DNA from: Streptomyces cyaneochromogenes
GTDB taxonomy: Bacteria; Actinomycetota; Actinomycetes; Streptomycetales; Streptomycetaceae
Direction of reading: 5' to 3'
Length of the DNA: 64,000 nt
NCBI RefSeq assembly: GCF_003963535.1
Contig: NZ_CP034539.1
Location: 7,750,001-7,814,000 of the forward strand
Of this stretch, positions 35,367 to 44,007 are shown one piece after another (position 1 is the first letter of the stretch; every line of letters starts with the position of its first letter). The position numbers and the translations under genes were made by a program. The notes beneath the pieces are model-generated. The model did not search any database. It saw nothing but the letters and a program-made list of their open reading frames with translations, and was not told where the DNA came from.

Positions 35367-37186
35367 GGGTGCTGCTCGCGCAGCGAGTCGAGGCCGTAGC
35401 GTGCGGTGACGTCGAGGCCCTCGCCGTAGTGGTGTTCCTCCAGCAACGGAAGGATCTTCGTGCGCCAGGTCCGTTCGAGTCCGCCGTCGCGGTACACGCC
35501 CGGCTTCATCAGGTACGACGGCCCGATGGCGAAGTCGGCGTCGTCGATACGGGCGTTGAGGGCGTCGAGAAGGCGGGCGGGCTCCACGTCCTTGCCCTCT
35601 CGCTTCAGCCAGCGCGCGAGCAGGCCGGCGGTCGGTTCGGTGCGCGGGGACAGCTCCACGAACGCGAAGCGGCGCCGCATCGCCGCGTCCACAAGGGCGA
35701 TCGAACGGTCGGCGGTGTTCATCGTGCCGATCACGAAGAGGTTGGGCGGCAGCGCGAAGTCGTCCCCGGAGTAGGTCAGACGGACCGACCGCGTCCGGTA
35801 CTCCAGAAGGAAGTACAGCTCGCCGAAGACCTTCGCCAGATTGGCACGGTTGATCTCGTCGATGATCAGGAAGTGCGGGATGTGCCGGTTGCCCTCGCGG
35901 GAGGCGAGATCGGCGAGCTCCCGGAGCGGGCCCGCCGTCAGCCGGAAGGCCACCTCCCGGGTCTCGGGGTCCTCCACGGGCCGGAACCCCTCGAAGAAGT
36001 CCTCGTAGGCGTACGAGGGATGGAACTGCACGATCTTGACCTGCTCCGGACCGCCACCGAAGTATTCGGCGAGTTTCATCGCCAGATAGGTCTTACCGGT
36101 GCCCGGGGGGCCGTAGAGCACCAACTGCCGCTCATCGATGAGGAGTTCGCGCATCTCCTCCAACCAGGCGCCATCGTGGACGAGGAGATCGGTGGCGAGT
36201 TCCTCGGTGATGTGCGGCAGCGACAGCTCGCGTTGCGCCGGTCGTTCCACGGGGCGGTGCTCGCCGGTGTCGCCCGTTGCCGCCGGGGTCGTGGGGTCCG
36301 TCTGCCCCGTGAGCCCGTCGAGCGCGTCCAGCACACCGGTCAGATCGACGACATCGTGCTGGACGGACAGCTTCTGCTGGACCTCCTCCGGCAGCTCCTC
36401 GTACGCATGGCTCTGCGGCATCCAGGCGACGGTCCTTCGCAGATTGGACAGCCCGCCCGGCGACGAGGTCTGCACGGCATCCCCGGTGATCCGCCCGATG
36501 TGCAGCCATCCGTCGCCGATGGTGGCGACGGTGTCGCCGATGCGCATCTGCGTCAGGAAGGCGTGCAGTTCGTCGACGAGGCTCCGTTTCTGGTTGTACG
36601 AGGCAGCCCCCTCGTACCCCTCCTCCACGAAGCGGCGCAGCGCGCTCTTGGTCGGGTCGGTCTCCTCCAGGGGCGGCAGATGCGCGGCCGCGAGAGAGAC
36701 GAAACCCTCCGTCAGCCACAGCTGCCGCACCAGGTTGTGCCCGGAGACATTGGAGCCGCGCACCAGCCACGCCTTGCGCGGGGCACGCCAGCCGGTGGAC
36801 AGATAGTCGGCGAGCGGGTGGCCCTCCGCGGTGCGCCAGGACTCGGGGCCGGAGGCGTCGTAGCCGTACACGAGCGCGGCCGCGGCCGAGGATGAGTTGC
36901 ACTCGATGTCCCGAATCGCCACCCAACGGCGCTCCGCCTGCGGCAAGCTGGGATCGGCAGGCGCGTCGACGAGGCCGCCGCTCGCGCGCAGCTCCGCGCG
37001 GTTGCGGCGGGCATGGTCGCCGAGACCGGGCCAGGCCTCGGCGGCCACCAGGGAACCCTCCCGCAGAAGGAACTTGTGGGTGCCGTTGCCGCCGAACTCG
37101 GCGAGGAGATGTCCGCGCGCCTCACCGCCCTTGGGCAGTTTGATGCGGAACTCGGGAGTGCCGGGGAGGAGTTCGGGTTGGGGCAC
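35363..37186 (-). CDS. mcrB: McrB-like AAA+ GTPase with N-terminal DUF4357-like domain
   Basis: A 607-residue motor subunit. The AAA+ part carries Walker A VLYGPPGTGKTYLA (about 355-368), Walker B FLIIDEINRANL, and the McrB hallmark GTMNTADRSIALVDAAMRRR, which defines the GTP-specific McrB branch. The N-terminus (about 10-130; FLLREGSLVAAEAWPGL, then CNSSSAAAALVYGYDASG) resembles DUF4357, a small domain found in several nucleases and methylases, in place of the usual modified-base reader; it presumably recognises the DNA target. The GTG start at 37186 has GGAAGG upstream. It is the first gene of the leftward mcrBC-helicase operon and shares a 199-bp divergent promoter with the sigma factor gene. 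Confidence 0.88.
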   Translation of the reverse strand: MPQPELLPGTPEFRIKLPKGGEARGHLLAEFGGNGTHKFLLREGSLVAAEAWPGLGDHARRNRAELRASGGLVDAPADPSLPQAERRWVAIRDIECNSSSAAAALVYGYDASGPESWRTAEGHPLADYLSTGWRAPRKAWLVRGSNVSGHNLVRQLWLTEGFVSLAAAHLPPLEETDPTKSALRRFVEEGYEGAASYNQKRSLVDELHAFLTQMRIGDTVATIGDGWLHIGRITGDAVQTSSPGGLSNLRRTVAWMPQSHAYEELPEEVQQKLSVQHDVVDLTGVLDALDGLTGQTDPTTPAATGDTGEHRPVERPAQRELSLPHITEELATDLLVHDGAWLEEMRELLIDERQLVLYGPPGTGKTYLAMKLAEYFGGGPEQVKIVQFHPSYAYEDFFEGFRPVEDPETREVAFRLTAGPLRELADLASREGNRHIPHFLIIDEINRANLAKVFGELYFLLEYRTRSVRLTYSGDDFALPPNLFVIGTMNTADRSIALVDAAMRRRFAFVELSPRTEPTAGLLARWLKREGKDVEPARLLDALNARIDDADFAIGPSYLMKPGVYRDGGLERTWRTKILPLLEEHHYGEGLDVTARYGLDSLREQHP

Positions 37187-37385
37187 GGGTGACCTTCCGG
37201 GAGTCGCGAGGCCTGGGCCGACGTACCCACCCTACCTGTTGACGCCGTCAAGTGACCCTGTAGGTGTGTAAACAAATCAGTGAAACGTGTTGACGGTGTA
37301 AACGCATCGGTTCTAAAGTGTTGGTCGCGCCCGGCCGACCCTTCGCCGGAAGTCCGGGTGCTCGAACGCTCAAGTGGGGGGCACT
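37187..37385. promoter_or_regulatory. Divergent promoter of mcrB operon and sigma factor gene with GTTGAC-type elements
   Basis: Rightward promoter: -35 TTGACG (37290-37295), 18-bp spacer, -10 TAAAGT (37314-37319). It lies in GTGTTGACGGTGTAAACGC (37287-37305), which matches 15 of 19 positions of the element at 53417-53435. A palindrome TTGACGCCGTCAA sits at 37239-37251 toward mcrB, and a second GTGTAAAC copy at 37266-37273. These elements could be bound by one regulator, or be promoters of one sigma factor. Confidence 0.55.
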
Positions 37386-38942
37386 ATGGGTGGGGAGCCG
37401 ACGGCTGAGGCCAGACGGCGCACGATCGAGGCGGAGTTGCCGTCGGTCATTGAGAGGCTGAGACGTTCCGCGTCTCGTTCGGGCCTCGTGAGTCATCGGG
37501 CCTTCGCCTTGGAGGCGGATCGGCTCGGGCTCACGAGCGAGGAGCAGCAGCGAAGGTTGCGCAATGGGCTCGCCGCTGTCGGGCTGCACGTGAAGTCCGC
37601 GCGCCAAAAACGGTGCCGGACCTCTGCCATGGAACTGGTCGCCGTATCAGTCCCGCAAGCCGCAGGGACGGTGTTGTCGCCGGCGGCACTGCGGAAGGCC
37701 GCAGCCGAACCCGCGCCCGTCCCCAGCGAAGCGGCCGGACGCCTGGCCCAGGCTCGGCGGATGCTGGCCCGCTACGCCGACGCCGACGGGACGGTCGGCA
37801 AGCTCGCCCACGACGGTGTCGTACGGCTCCACGGGCTCAGTCCCTCCGAAGCGCGGGAGCTGACGGCAGACTTCCCGATCACCCGCCCCCGCCCGCCCCG
37901 CACGTCCGCCCAGGCGCTTGCCGATGGCCGGGCAGGCCGCTCGACGACTCCCGGGTCTACCACCTCCGCCTCCCCGAAGCCGCCGACCGGCAAGAAGCGC
38001 GCAGCCCGTTCCGCTGCTTCTGCCACGGACGACAGTCAGGTGGACGCCGTCCGCGCGGCCCGGGCCGTGCTGGAAGACGACCGGTGGCGTCGGAGCCCGG
38101 GCAAGGTGATTCTCACGGCGGACGAGGAAGTCGGCCTCGCCGTGCTTCTCCGCGATGGCACCGACCGCCTCGGCCGCGACGTCCCGGCGGAGGAGATCAA
38201 AGCGCTGCCCTGCGACGGAGAGCGGTGGCGCGCCTACGAGTGCCTCGTCCTGCACAACCAGCGGCTTGTGTGGAAGATCGCGCACGGTTACCAGGGACGC
38301 GGACTGGACATCGAGGACCTCGTTCAGCACGGAACCCTCGGACTGATGCGAGCGGTCCGTAAGTTCGACGCCACCAAGGGCTTCAAACTGTCGACCTACG
38401 CGACGTGGTGGATCAAGCAGTCCATCACCCGTGCCATTGCTGACGAGGGCACCATGATCCGGCTGCCCGCGTACATCCACGAAAGGGTCAGCAAGGTCGC
38501 GGCGGCCGAGCGCAAGCTGCTGAACGAGGGCCGCCCTCGGACCGTCGACAACGTGGCCTACGCGACCGGCCTCACCTTCGCCGAGGTAGAGGAGGTGCGC
38601 CGGATCAGTCGGCCCACCGACTCCCTGGACCGGATCATCGGGGATGACACGGCCCTGCGCGATCTGATCATCGGGCCGAGCCGCCTCCCGGGACCTCCGA
38701 TCGTGCTGCTCCGCAAGGAGCTTCAGGCACGCCTGCGGCACGTCCTGGGGCACCTCTCCGAGCGCGAGCAGCACGTCCTCGTCCGGCGCACCGGACTCGA
38801 CGGCGACGAGCCGGACACCCTGGAGGACATCGGGGTCGTCTTCGGCGTCACCCGCGAGCGCATCCGCCAGATCGAATCCAAGGCCAAGGCCAAGTTCCGC
38901 GGCGAGCTGATCCGCCACGGGATGACCCCGTCGCACCAGTGA
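37386..38942 (+). CDS. Sigma-70 family RNA polymerase sigma factor in defence island
   Basis: The 518-residue product has a primary-sigma-like C-terminal core. It contains region 1.2 (LTADEEVGLAVLLRDG), region 2 with the core-binding and -10 recognition segments DIEDLVQHGTLGLMRAVRKF and STYATWWIKQSITRAIAD (about 335-352), region 3 (RTVDNVAYATGLTFAEVEE), and region 4.2 helix-turn-helix VFGVTRERIRQIESKAK (about 485-501). The N-terminal 220 residues replace region 1.1 with an odd RpoD-like helical piece and an Ala/Pro/Ser linker. This is far larger than ECF factors and closest to group 1-3 sigma factors. It is divergent from mcrB and 37 bp before the drmA-like gene. No anti-sigma factor is adjacent, so activation must come otherwise. 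It probably directs transcription of the surrounding island; ATG 37386 follows a G-rich ribosome site. Confidence 0.88.
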   Translation: MGGEPTAEARRRTIEAELPSVIERLRRSASRSGLVSHRAFALEADRLGLTSEEQQRRLRNGLAAVGLHVKSARQKRCRTSAMELVAVSVPQAAGTVLSPAALRKAAAEPAPVPSEAAGRLAQARRMLARYADADGTVGKLAHDGVVRLHGLSPSEARELTADFPITRPRPPRTSAQALADGRAGRSTTPGSTTSASPKPPTGKKRAARSAASATDDSQVDAVRAARAVLEDDRWRRSPGKVILTADEEVGLAVLLRDGTDRLGRDVPAEEIKALPCDGERWRAYECLVLHNQRLVWKIAHGYQGRGLDIEDLVQHGTLGLMRAVRKFDATKGFKLSTYATWWIKQSITRAIADEGTMIRLPAYIHERVSKVAAAERKLLNEGRPRTVDNVAYATGLTFAEVEEVRRISRPTDSLDRIIGDDTALRDLIIGPSRLPGPPIVLLRKELQARLRHVLGHLSEREQHVLVRRTGLDGDEPDTLEDIGVVFGVTRERIRQIESKAKAKFRGELIRHGMTPSHQ

Positions 38943-38979
38943 ACCTGTCGCAGCCCAACTGATCCGAAGGAACCCGCAC

Positions 38980-41900
38980 ATGGACCCGCGCCAGGAACTG
39001 GTCGACTACCTCACCCGCCAGCTCGTCGGCCCCGCCGGCGGTGACGACGAGGTGCTCGACGCGCCGCCGGACCGGCAGTACCTCATGGGCACCCTCTACC
39101 CGCAACAGGCGGACCGCCGGCGCCGGCTCGACCTCGCCGCCGACGATCCGGAGGCACCCGGCGCCGAGCAGGACGCCCCCGACGTGGACCCGGCCGCCGA
39201 CCCCGTGCCCGAGACCAACAGCTGGCTGCCCGCGTCCCTCGGCATCAGCTTCTACACCGATGCCGTGGACGTCGAGGTCAGCTGTGCCGCCGCCCGCTAC
39301 GAGACGCAGCGCAACGAACCCGGGCGCGGCCGGCGCTGGAAGCGCGTCCCCCTCACGCCCGAGACGCATCCGATCGGCCCCGACCGGGAGGAGGTGCCCG
39401 TCTTCGACGGCCGCGCGAAGATCCAGCTGACCCGGCGCTCCTATGGCGCGGGCACCCTCATCACCGTGGCCCTGGTCAACGAAAAGCGCCACAACGGTGC
39501 CGACGACAAGGCGCCGGCCTGGGACGACATGCTGTTCCAGTGCCGGCTCAGCGTCCGCCCCGCCCAGGGCGCCGTGCTGCCGTATCCCAGCGTCCGGCTC
39601 GCCAGTCGCGATCCCGAGGAACGCGAACTGCGCCTCCAGTACCGGCATGTCGTCACCCACGCCGTCGGCCACGGCTGCGCCGTCCGCGAGGACCGCGGCG
39701 AGGACGGCGGTGTCGAACTCCTCGCCTGCGAAGCCCTGCCACGCGCCGAGGTGCCCGCCGTCCGGGCCGGCGGCCCGCTCGACGCCCCCGCGCTCACGAT
39801 TTCCCACCTGGCCGACCCGGCCGTCGACAGGGACCAACTCCGCGAGGAGCTCGCTGAGTTCGCCGCTTCGTACCACGCCTGGTACGTGGGCCAGCGATCC
39901 GTCGAGGTGCCGCCCTGGGGCCGCGAAGCCGCGGAGCGGATCCTCGACCGCATCCGCCGGGCGGTCACCCGCATCGAGGCCGGCGTGCGTACCCTGTGCG
40001 ACCTCGACCGCCCCGAACTCCTCGACGCCTTCCGCATCGCCCAGCGCGCCATGCTGCTGCAGATGCGGCGCTCCGCCCCCGACCAGGCCGGTCAGCGGCG
40101 TCACCGCGCGGACCCCGTGGCCCTCGACCCGCCGGTCGACCCCAACGCCTCCTGGCGCCCTTTCCAGCTCGCCTTCTTCCTCCTTGCCCTCGACGGCGTC
40201 GCCGATCCCGGACACCGTGACCGCGAGACCACCGACCTGATCTGGTTCCCCACCGGTGGTGGCAAGACCGAGGCGTATCTGCTCCTGGCCGCCTTCACCA
40301 TCGCCCTGCGCCGGATCCGCGGCGAAGGCGGTGGGACCACCGTGCTCAGCCGCTACACCCTCAGTCTGCTCACCACCCAGCAGTTTCAGCGCGCCGCCAC
40401 CACGATCTGCGCACTGGAGCACCTTCGCCGCACCGAACCCGAACTCGGCCTCGAACCCATCACCATCGGCCTGTGGGTCGGCGACACCACCACCCCGAAC
40501 AAGTTCGAGGCGGCCAAGGTCGCCTTCGACGAGCAGCGCGCGGCCAGCCACCCCGAGGACGTCTTCATTCTCGACCGCTGCCCGTGGTGCGGCACCCGCA
40601 TCCTGCCTCCCACCTGGTCCAGCGTCCGCTCCGACTACGGAGTCCGCGCCGAGGCGGACGAGTTCGCCTTCCACTGCACCCGTGACGAGTGTGCCTTCCA
40701 CGACCATCTGCCCGTCGCCGTCGTCGACCAGCACCTCTACGAGGATCCGCCCACCTTCGTCCTGGGCACCGTCGACAAGTTCGCCCGGCTCGCCTGGGAG
40801 CCCGACTCCGGTCGCCTCTTCGGCGCAGGCACCGGCCATCGGCCCCCATCCCTGATCATCCAGGACGAGCTGCACCTGCTCACCGGACCGCTCGGCACCA
40901 CAGTCGGCCTCTACGAGGCGGCCATCCTGGAGCTGTGCACCGGCCCGGACGGCCGCCCACCCAAGATCGTCGCCGCTACGGCCACCATCCGGCGCTCCGC
41001 CGAACAGGTCCGCGCGCTGCACCATCAGGACGTCCAGCTCTTCCCGCCATCCGGGCTCGACGCCCGCGACAGCTTCTTCGCCGTCCCCGACACCGGCCGC
41101 CCCGGCCGCCTCTACCTCGGCGTCATGGCGCAGGGCCACACCGCGGGTCGCGGCGCCGTCGCCACCACGGCGTCCATGCTCCAGGGCGTCCACCAGCTCC
41201 CCGAGGAACACCGCGACGACTACTGGACGCTCGTCGCCTACCACCACAGCCTGCGCGAACTCGGCCGTACCGTCACCGCGGCCGGCGACGACATCCCCGC
41301 CCAGCTCTGGGGACTTGACGAGGGCGTCGGCGTACGCCCGCTCGGCGACGGCGACGTACAGGAGCTGACCAGCAACCTGCCGCGTGCCGAGCAGCCCGTC
41401 CTCCTCGACCGCCTCGAAAAGCCCTGGACGGACCCTCGGTCTGTGTCGTTCCTGCCGTGCACCAACATGCTCTCCGTCGGCGTCGACGTGAAGCGGCTCG
41501 CGTACATGCTCATGCAGGGCCAGCCCAAGACCACCGCCGAGTACATCCAGGCCACCAGCCGCGTCGGCCGCCATCACGTGCCCGGACTCGTCGTCACCTA
41601 CTTCAACGCCACGCGCCCGCGCGACCGGTCCCACTACGAGACCTTCATGGACTACCACCGGGCGCTCTACCGCTACGTCGAACCCGCCAGCGTCACCCCC
41701 TGGTCCCTGCCCGCGCGCCGCCGCGCACTGCACGCCGCGCTCGTCATCCTGGTCCGCCACCGGCTCGGCCTGGCCGCCGAGAACCGCGCCGGGCGGATCA
41801 CCGACCACAAGGAAGAGGCAGGGCGGATCGCCGACACCCTCGCCGAGCGTGCCGCGACCGCCGAGCGCGGCGCCACGGGAGCCGACGCCGACGCCGTACG

Positions 41901-42123
41901 CGCCGACGTACGAACAGAACTCGGTTACCTCCTGGACGACTGGTACCGGCAGGCCGACACCGCCGCGGCCGAGGGGAAGGACCTCTACTACCGCAGTCAG
42001 GGCAAGGGCCAGCACAACCTGCTCAAGGGCTTCGAGCAGCGTTACGGCCTGTGGGAGACCCTCAACTCGATGCGCAGCGTGGACCGCGAGTGCCAGATCA
42101 CCGTGACGGGAGCAGGAAAGTGA
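38980..42123 (+). CDS. DrmA-like DISARM helicase
   Basis: A 1047-residue SF2 helicase. The N-terminal 400 residues have no obvious motif beyond an acidic patch and resemble the DrmA N-terminal domain. Helicase motifs are Walker A FPTGGGKTEAYL (about 423-434), the box IIQDELHLL (about 625), and motif VI QATSRVGRHHVPGLVV. A four-cysteine insertion between them (CPWCGTRI, then CTRDECAF, residues about 534-570) should bind zinc. DrmA with DrmB (next gene, GTGA overlap) is the conserved core of DISARM antiphage systems, where it loads on unmodified phage DNA. No phospholipase-D-type DrmC is present nearby. ATG 38980 has AAGGAA eight bases upstream. The gene is 37 bp downstream of the sigma factor gene and likely co-transcribed. 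Confidence 0.82.
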   Translation: MDPRQELVDYLTRQLVGPAGGDDEVLDAPPDRQYLMGTLYPQQADRRRRLDLAADDPEAPGAEQDAPDVDPAADPVPETNSWLPASLGISFYTDAVDVEVSCAAARYETQRNEPGRGRRWKRVPLTPETHPIGPDREEVPVFDGRAKIQLTRRSYGAGTLITVALVNEKRHNGADDKAPAWDDMLFQCRLSVRPAQGAVLPYPSVRLASRDPEERELRLQYRHVVTHAVGHGCAVREDRGEDGGVELLACEALPRAEVPAVRAGGPLDAPALTISHLADPAVDRDQLREELAEFAASYHAWYVGQRSVEVPPWGREAAERILDRIRRAVTRIEAGVRTLCDLDRPELLDAFRIAQRAMLLQMRRSAPDQAGQRRHRADPVALDPPVDPNASWRPFQLAFFLLALDGVADPGHRDRETTDLIWFPTGGGKTEAYLLLAAFTIALRRIRGEGGGTTVLSRYTLSLLTTQQFQRAATTICALEHLRRTEPELGLEPITIGLWVGDTTTPNKFEAAKVAFDEQRAASHPEDVFILDRCPWCGTRILPPTWSSVRSDYGVRAEADEFAFHCTRDECAFHDHLPVAVVDQHLYEDPPTFVLGTVDKFARLAWEPDSGRLFGAGTGHRPPSLIIQDELHLLTGPLGTTVGLYEAAILELCTGPDGRPPKIVAATATIRRSAEQVRALHHQDVQLFPPSGLDARDSFFAVPDTGRPGRLYLGVMAQGHTAGRGAVATTASMLQGVHQLPEEHRDDYWTLVAYHHSLRELGRTVTAAGDDIPAQLWGLDEGVGVRPLGDGDVQELTSNLPRAEQPVLLDRLEKPWTDPRSVSFLPCTNMLSVGVDVKRLAYMLMQGQPKTTAEYIQATSRVGRHHVPGLVVTYFNATRPRDRSHYETFMDYHRALYRYVEPASVTPWSLPARRRALHAALVILVRHRLGLAAENRAGRITDHKEEAGRIADTLAERAATAERGATGADADAVRADVRTELGYLLDDWYRQADTAAAEGKDLYYRSQGKGQHNLLKGFEQRYGLWETLNSMRSVDRECQITVTGAGK

Positions 42124-44003
42124 AGCGCAAACTCCGGGTCCGCCAGGCGCAGACCGTGCTGCCGTTCGGCGTGGGCGCGGTACTCGACGTCCAGGGCGAG
42201 TCCTTCGTCGCCGCCGGTATCGAGAGGTGGCCGGACCTCAAGACCCCCGTCTCCTCGGACCGGCTGGCCACCCGCCTCGGCGTCAAGGGCTTCTTCGCCG
42301 CGCCCCACACCCTCAACGACCGCTACGACAAGGCCGATCGCCCCGGCGTCCCCTATGTGCGCTTCCCCGGCTGGCTGTTCTGCGGCTCCTGCCGGGCCAT
42401 GGTCCGCTTTCTGCGCGAGCACGAGAAGCCGGGCGAGCCGCCCGTCTGCACGTCCTGCGCCGCGGCACCCCGCCTCACCCCGATGCGGTTCGTCCGCATC
42501 TGCCCGGACGGGCACCTCGACGACGTCGACTGGTGGTACTGGGCCCACTCCAAGCTCGTGCCGGAACTGCGCGAGTCCTGCTCGGAGTCGAAGCATGCCT
42601 GGAAGGCCCGCCGGCTCAGCTTCCGCGTCGCCGACCGCGCCTCCGGACTCGAAGCGCTCTCGGTGCGCTGCGAGGCAATCAGGGAAGGCGGCAAGCCCTG
42701 CGGCGCCGAACGCGACCTGCTCGACGTCCTCGGCCCCCAGGGTGGACGCTGTTCCGGCCGCAACCCGTGGCAGCACTGGGATTCGAGGGTCTCCTGCGGC
42801 CAGCAGGTGCACAACGTGCAGCGCACCGCCGGTAACGTCTACTACCCGGTCGTCTACTCGGCCCTCGACATCCCGCAGACCGCTGAAGCCCCGCGTGCCC
42901 AACGGACCATGGCGGAGGCTGTCCTGGACCACGGCTACTGGACGAACCTGATCGACGCGCTCGGCACGCCCCGGGCCGACGTCTTCCGCGGCATGATCAA
43001 GGAGGACACCGACGCCTCTGACCGCCTCATCGACCAGCTGGTCGCGGAGGCCACGGGCGCCCCCGCGCCGCCGTTCCCCGATCGACAGGAGTCCGGAAAG
43101 TCGGGAAAGATCGACCTGAGTCGCGACGAGTGGTATGCCTTCGACGCCGCCCAACTCCCGGAAGCCACGAAGGAGTTCGCGGTCCGCCGCAGCGGACTCG
43201 GCCTCGACGGCGAGAAGGAGGAGCCCTGGGCCACCCTCGACGCGCATATCGGCGGTGTCGTCCTGGCCGACCGCCTCCGCGAGGTCCGTGCCCTGACCGG
43301 CTTCCGCCGACACTCCCCGGGCGGGACCCTCGTCCCCGCCGACACCGGCGGCCGTCTGCGCTGGCTCCCCGCGACCGAGGTGTACGGCGAGGGCATCGTC
43401 CTCACCCTCGACGAACAGCGCCTCACCGCCTGGGAGAACGACCCCCGCGTACGCGCCCACGTCCGCGGTGTCCGTACGGACCTCGACGCGTCGTTCCGCG
43501 ACGAACAGCTCGCCGAGACGACGGGCAGTGAACTCTCGCCCCGCTTCCTGCTCCTGCACACCGTCGCCCATCTCCTCATCCGCCAGCTGTCCTTCGACTC
43601 CGGCTACACCACCGCCAGCCTGCGCGAGCGCGTCTACGGCCGCCCCGAGTACGGCCAGCACGGACTGCTCATCTACACGGCCGCCGGTGACGCGGAAGGC
43701 ACCCTCGGCGGCCTGGTCCGGCAGGGCGAGGCGCCACACTTCGCCGAGACGCTCATCCGGATGCTGGAGGCCGCCGCCTGGTGCTCCGCCGACCCGCTGT
43801 GCGCCGAGCACACCGGCCAGGGCTTCGGCAATCTCAACCGGGCCGCCTGCCACGCCTGCACCCTGCTGCCCGAGACCAGCTGCCAGACCGGCAACACCCT
43901 GCTCGACCGCGCCCTGGTCGTCGGCTCCGCCCGCGTGCCCGGCTACTTCACCGACGTCCTCACCGCGAGCCGCGAGTCCGCCGCCGCCATCGCCCAGGGA
44001 TGA
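42120..44003 (+). CDS. DrmB-like protein (DUF1998)
   Basis: The 627-residue product begins with VRQAQTVLPFGVGAVLD, a typical DrmB opening, then a zinc ribbon (CGSCRAM with CTSCAAA, about 83-115) and the CPDGHLDDVDW element. The C-terminal DUF1998 region has LLLHTVAHLLIRQLSFDSGY, LLIYTAAGDAEGTLGGL and a final cysteine cluster CHACTLLPETSC. DrmB partners DrmA in DISARM, helping discriminate and bind incoming DNA. The GTG start overlaps the drmA-like stop by four bases, so the two are made in equal amounts. Both zinc sites look intact. The match to the DISARM pair is strong even though other DISARM subunits are missing or replaced in this locus. Confidence 0.85.
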   Translation: MKRKLRVRQAQTVLPFGVGAVLDVQGESFVAAGIERWPDLKTPVSSDRLATRLGVKGFFAAPHTLNDRYDKADRPGVPYVRFPGWLFCGSCRAMVRFLREHEKPGEPPVCTSCAAAPRLTPMRFVRICPDGHLDDVDWWYWAHSKLVPELRESCSESKHAWKARRLSFRVADRASGLEALSVRCEAIREGGKPCGAERDLLDVLGPQGGRCSGRNPWQHWDSRVSCGQQVHNVQRTAGNVYYPVVYSALDIPQTAEAPRAQRTMAEAVLDHGYWTNLIDALGTPRADVFRGMIKEDTDASDRLIDQLVAEATGAPAPPFPDRQESGKSGKIDLSRDEWYAFDAAQLPEATKEFAVRRSGLGLDGEKEEPWATLDAHIGGVVLADRLREVRALTGFRRHSPGGTLVPADTGGRLRWLPATEVYGEGIVLTLDEQRLTAWENDPRVRAHVRGVRTDLDASFRDEQLAETTGSELSPRFLLLHTVAHLLIRQLSFDSGYTTASLRERVYGRPEYGQHGLLIYTAAGDAEGTLGGLVRQGEAPHFAETLIRMLEAAAWCSADPLCAEHTGQGFGNLNRAACHACTLLPETSCQTGNTLLDRALVVGSARVPGYFTDVLTASRESAAAIAQG

Positions 44004-44007
44004 CACC

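Noticed and set aside
38848..42015. A 1055-codon open frame on the minus strand opposite the drmA-like gene
   Set aside because: Composition is Val/Gly/Ala/Glu-rich with no motif, and it mirrors the codon positions of the helicase gene, which has clear motifs. A GC-bias shadow.
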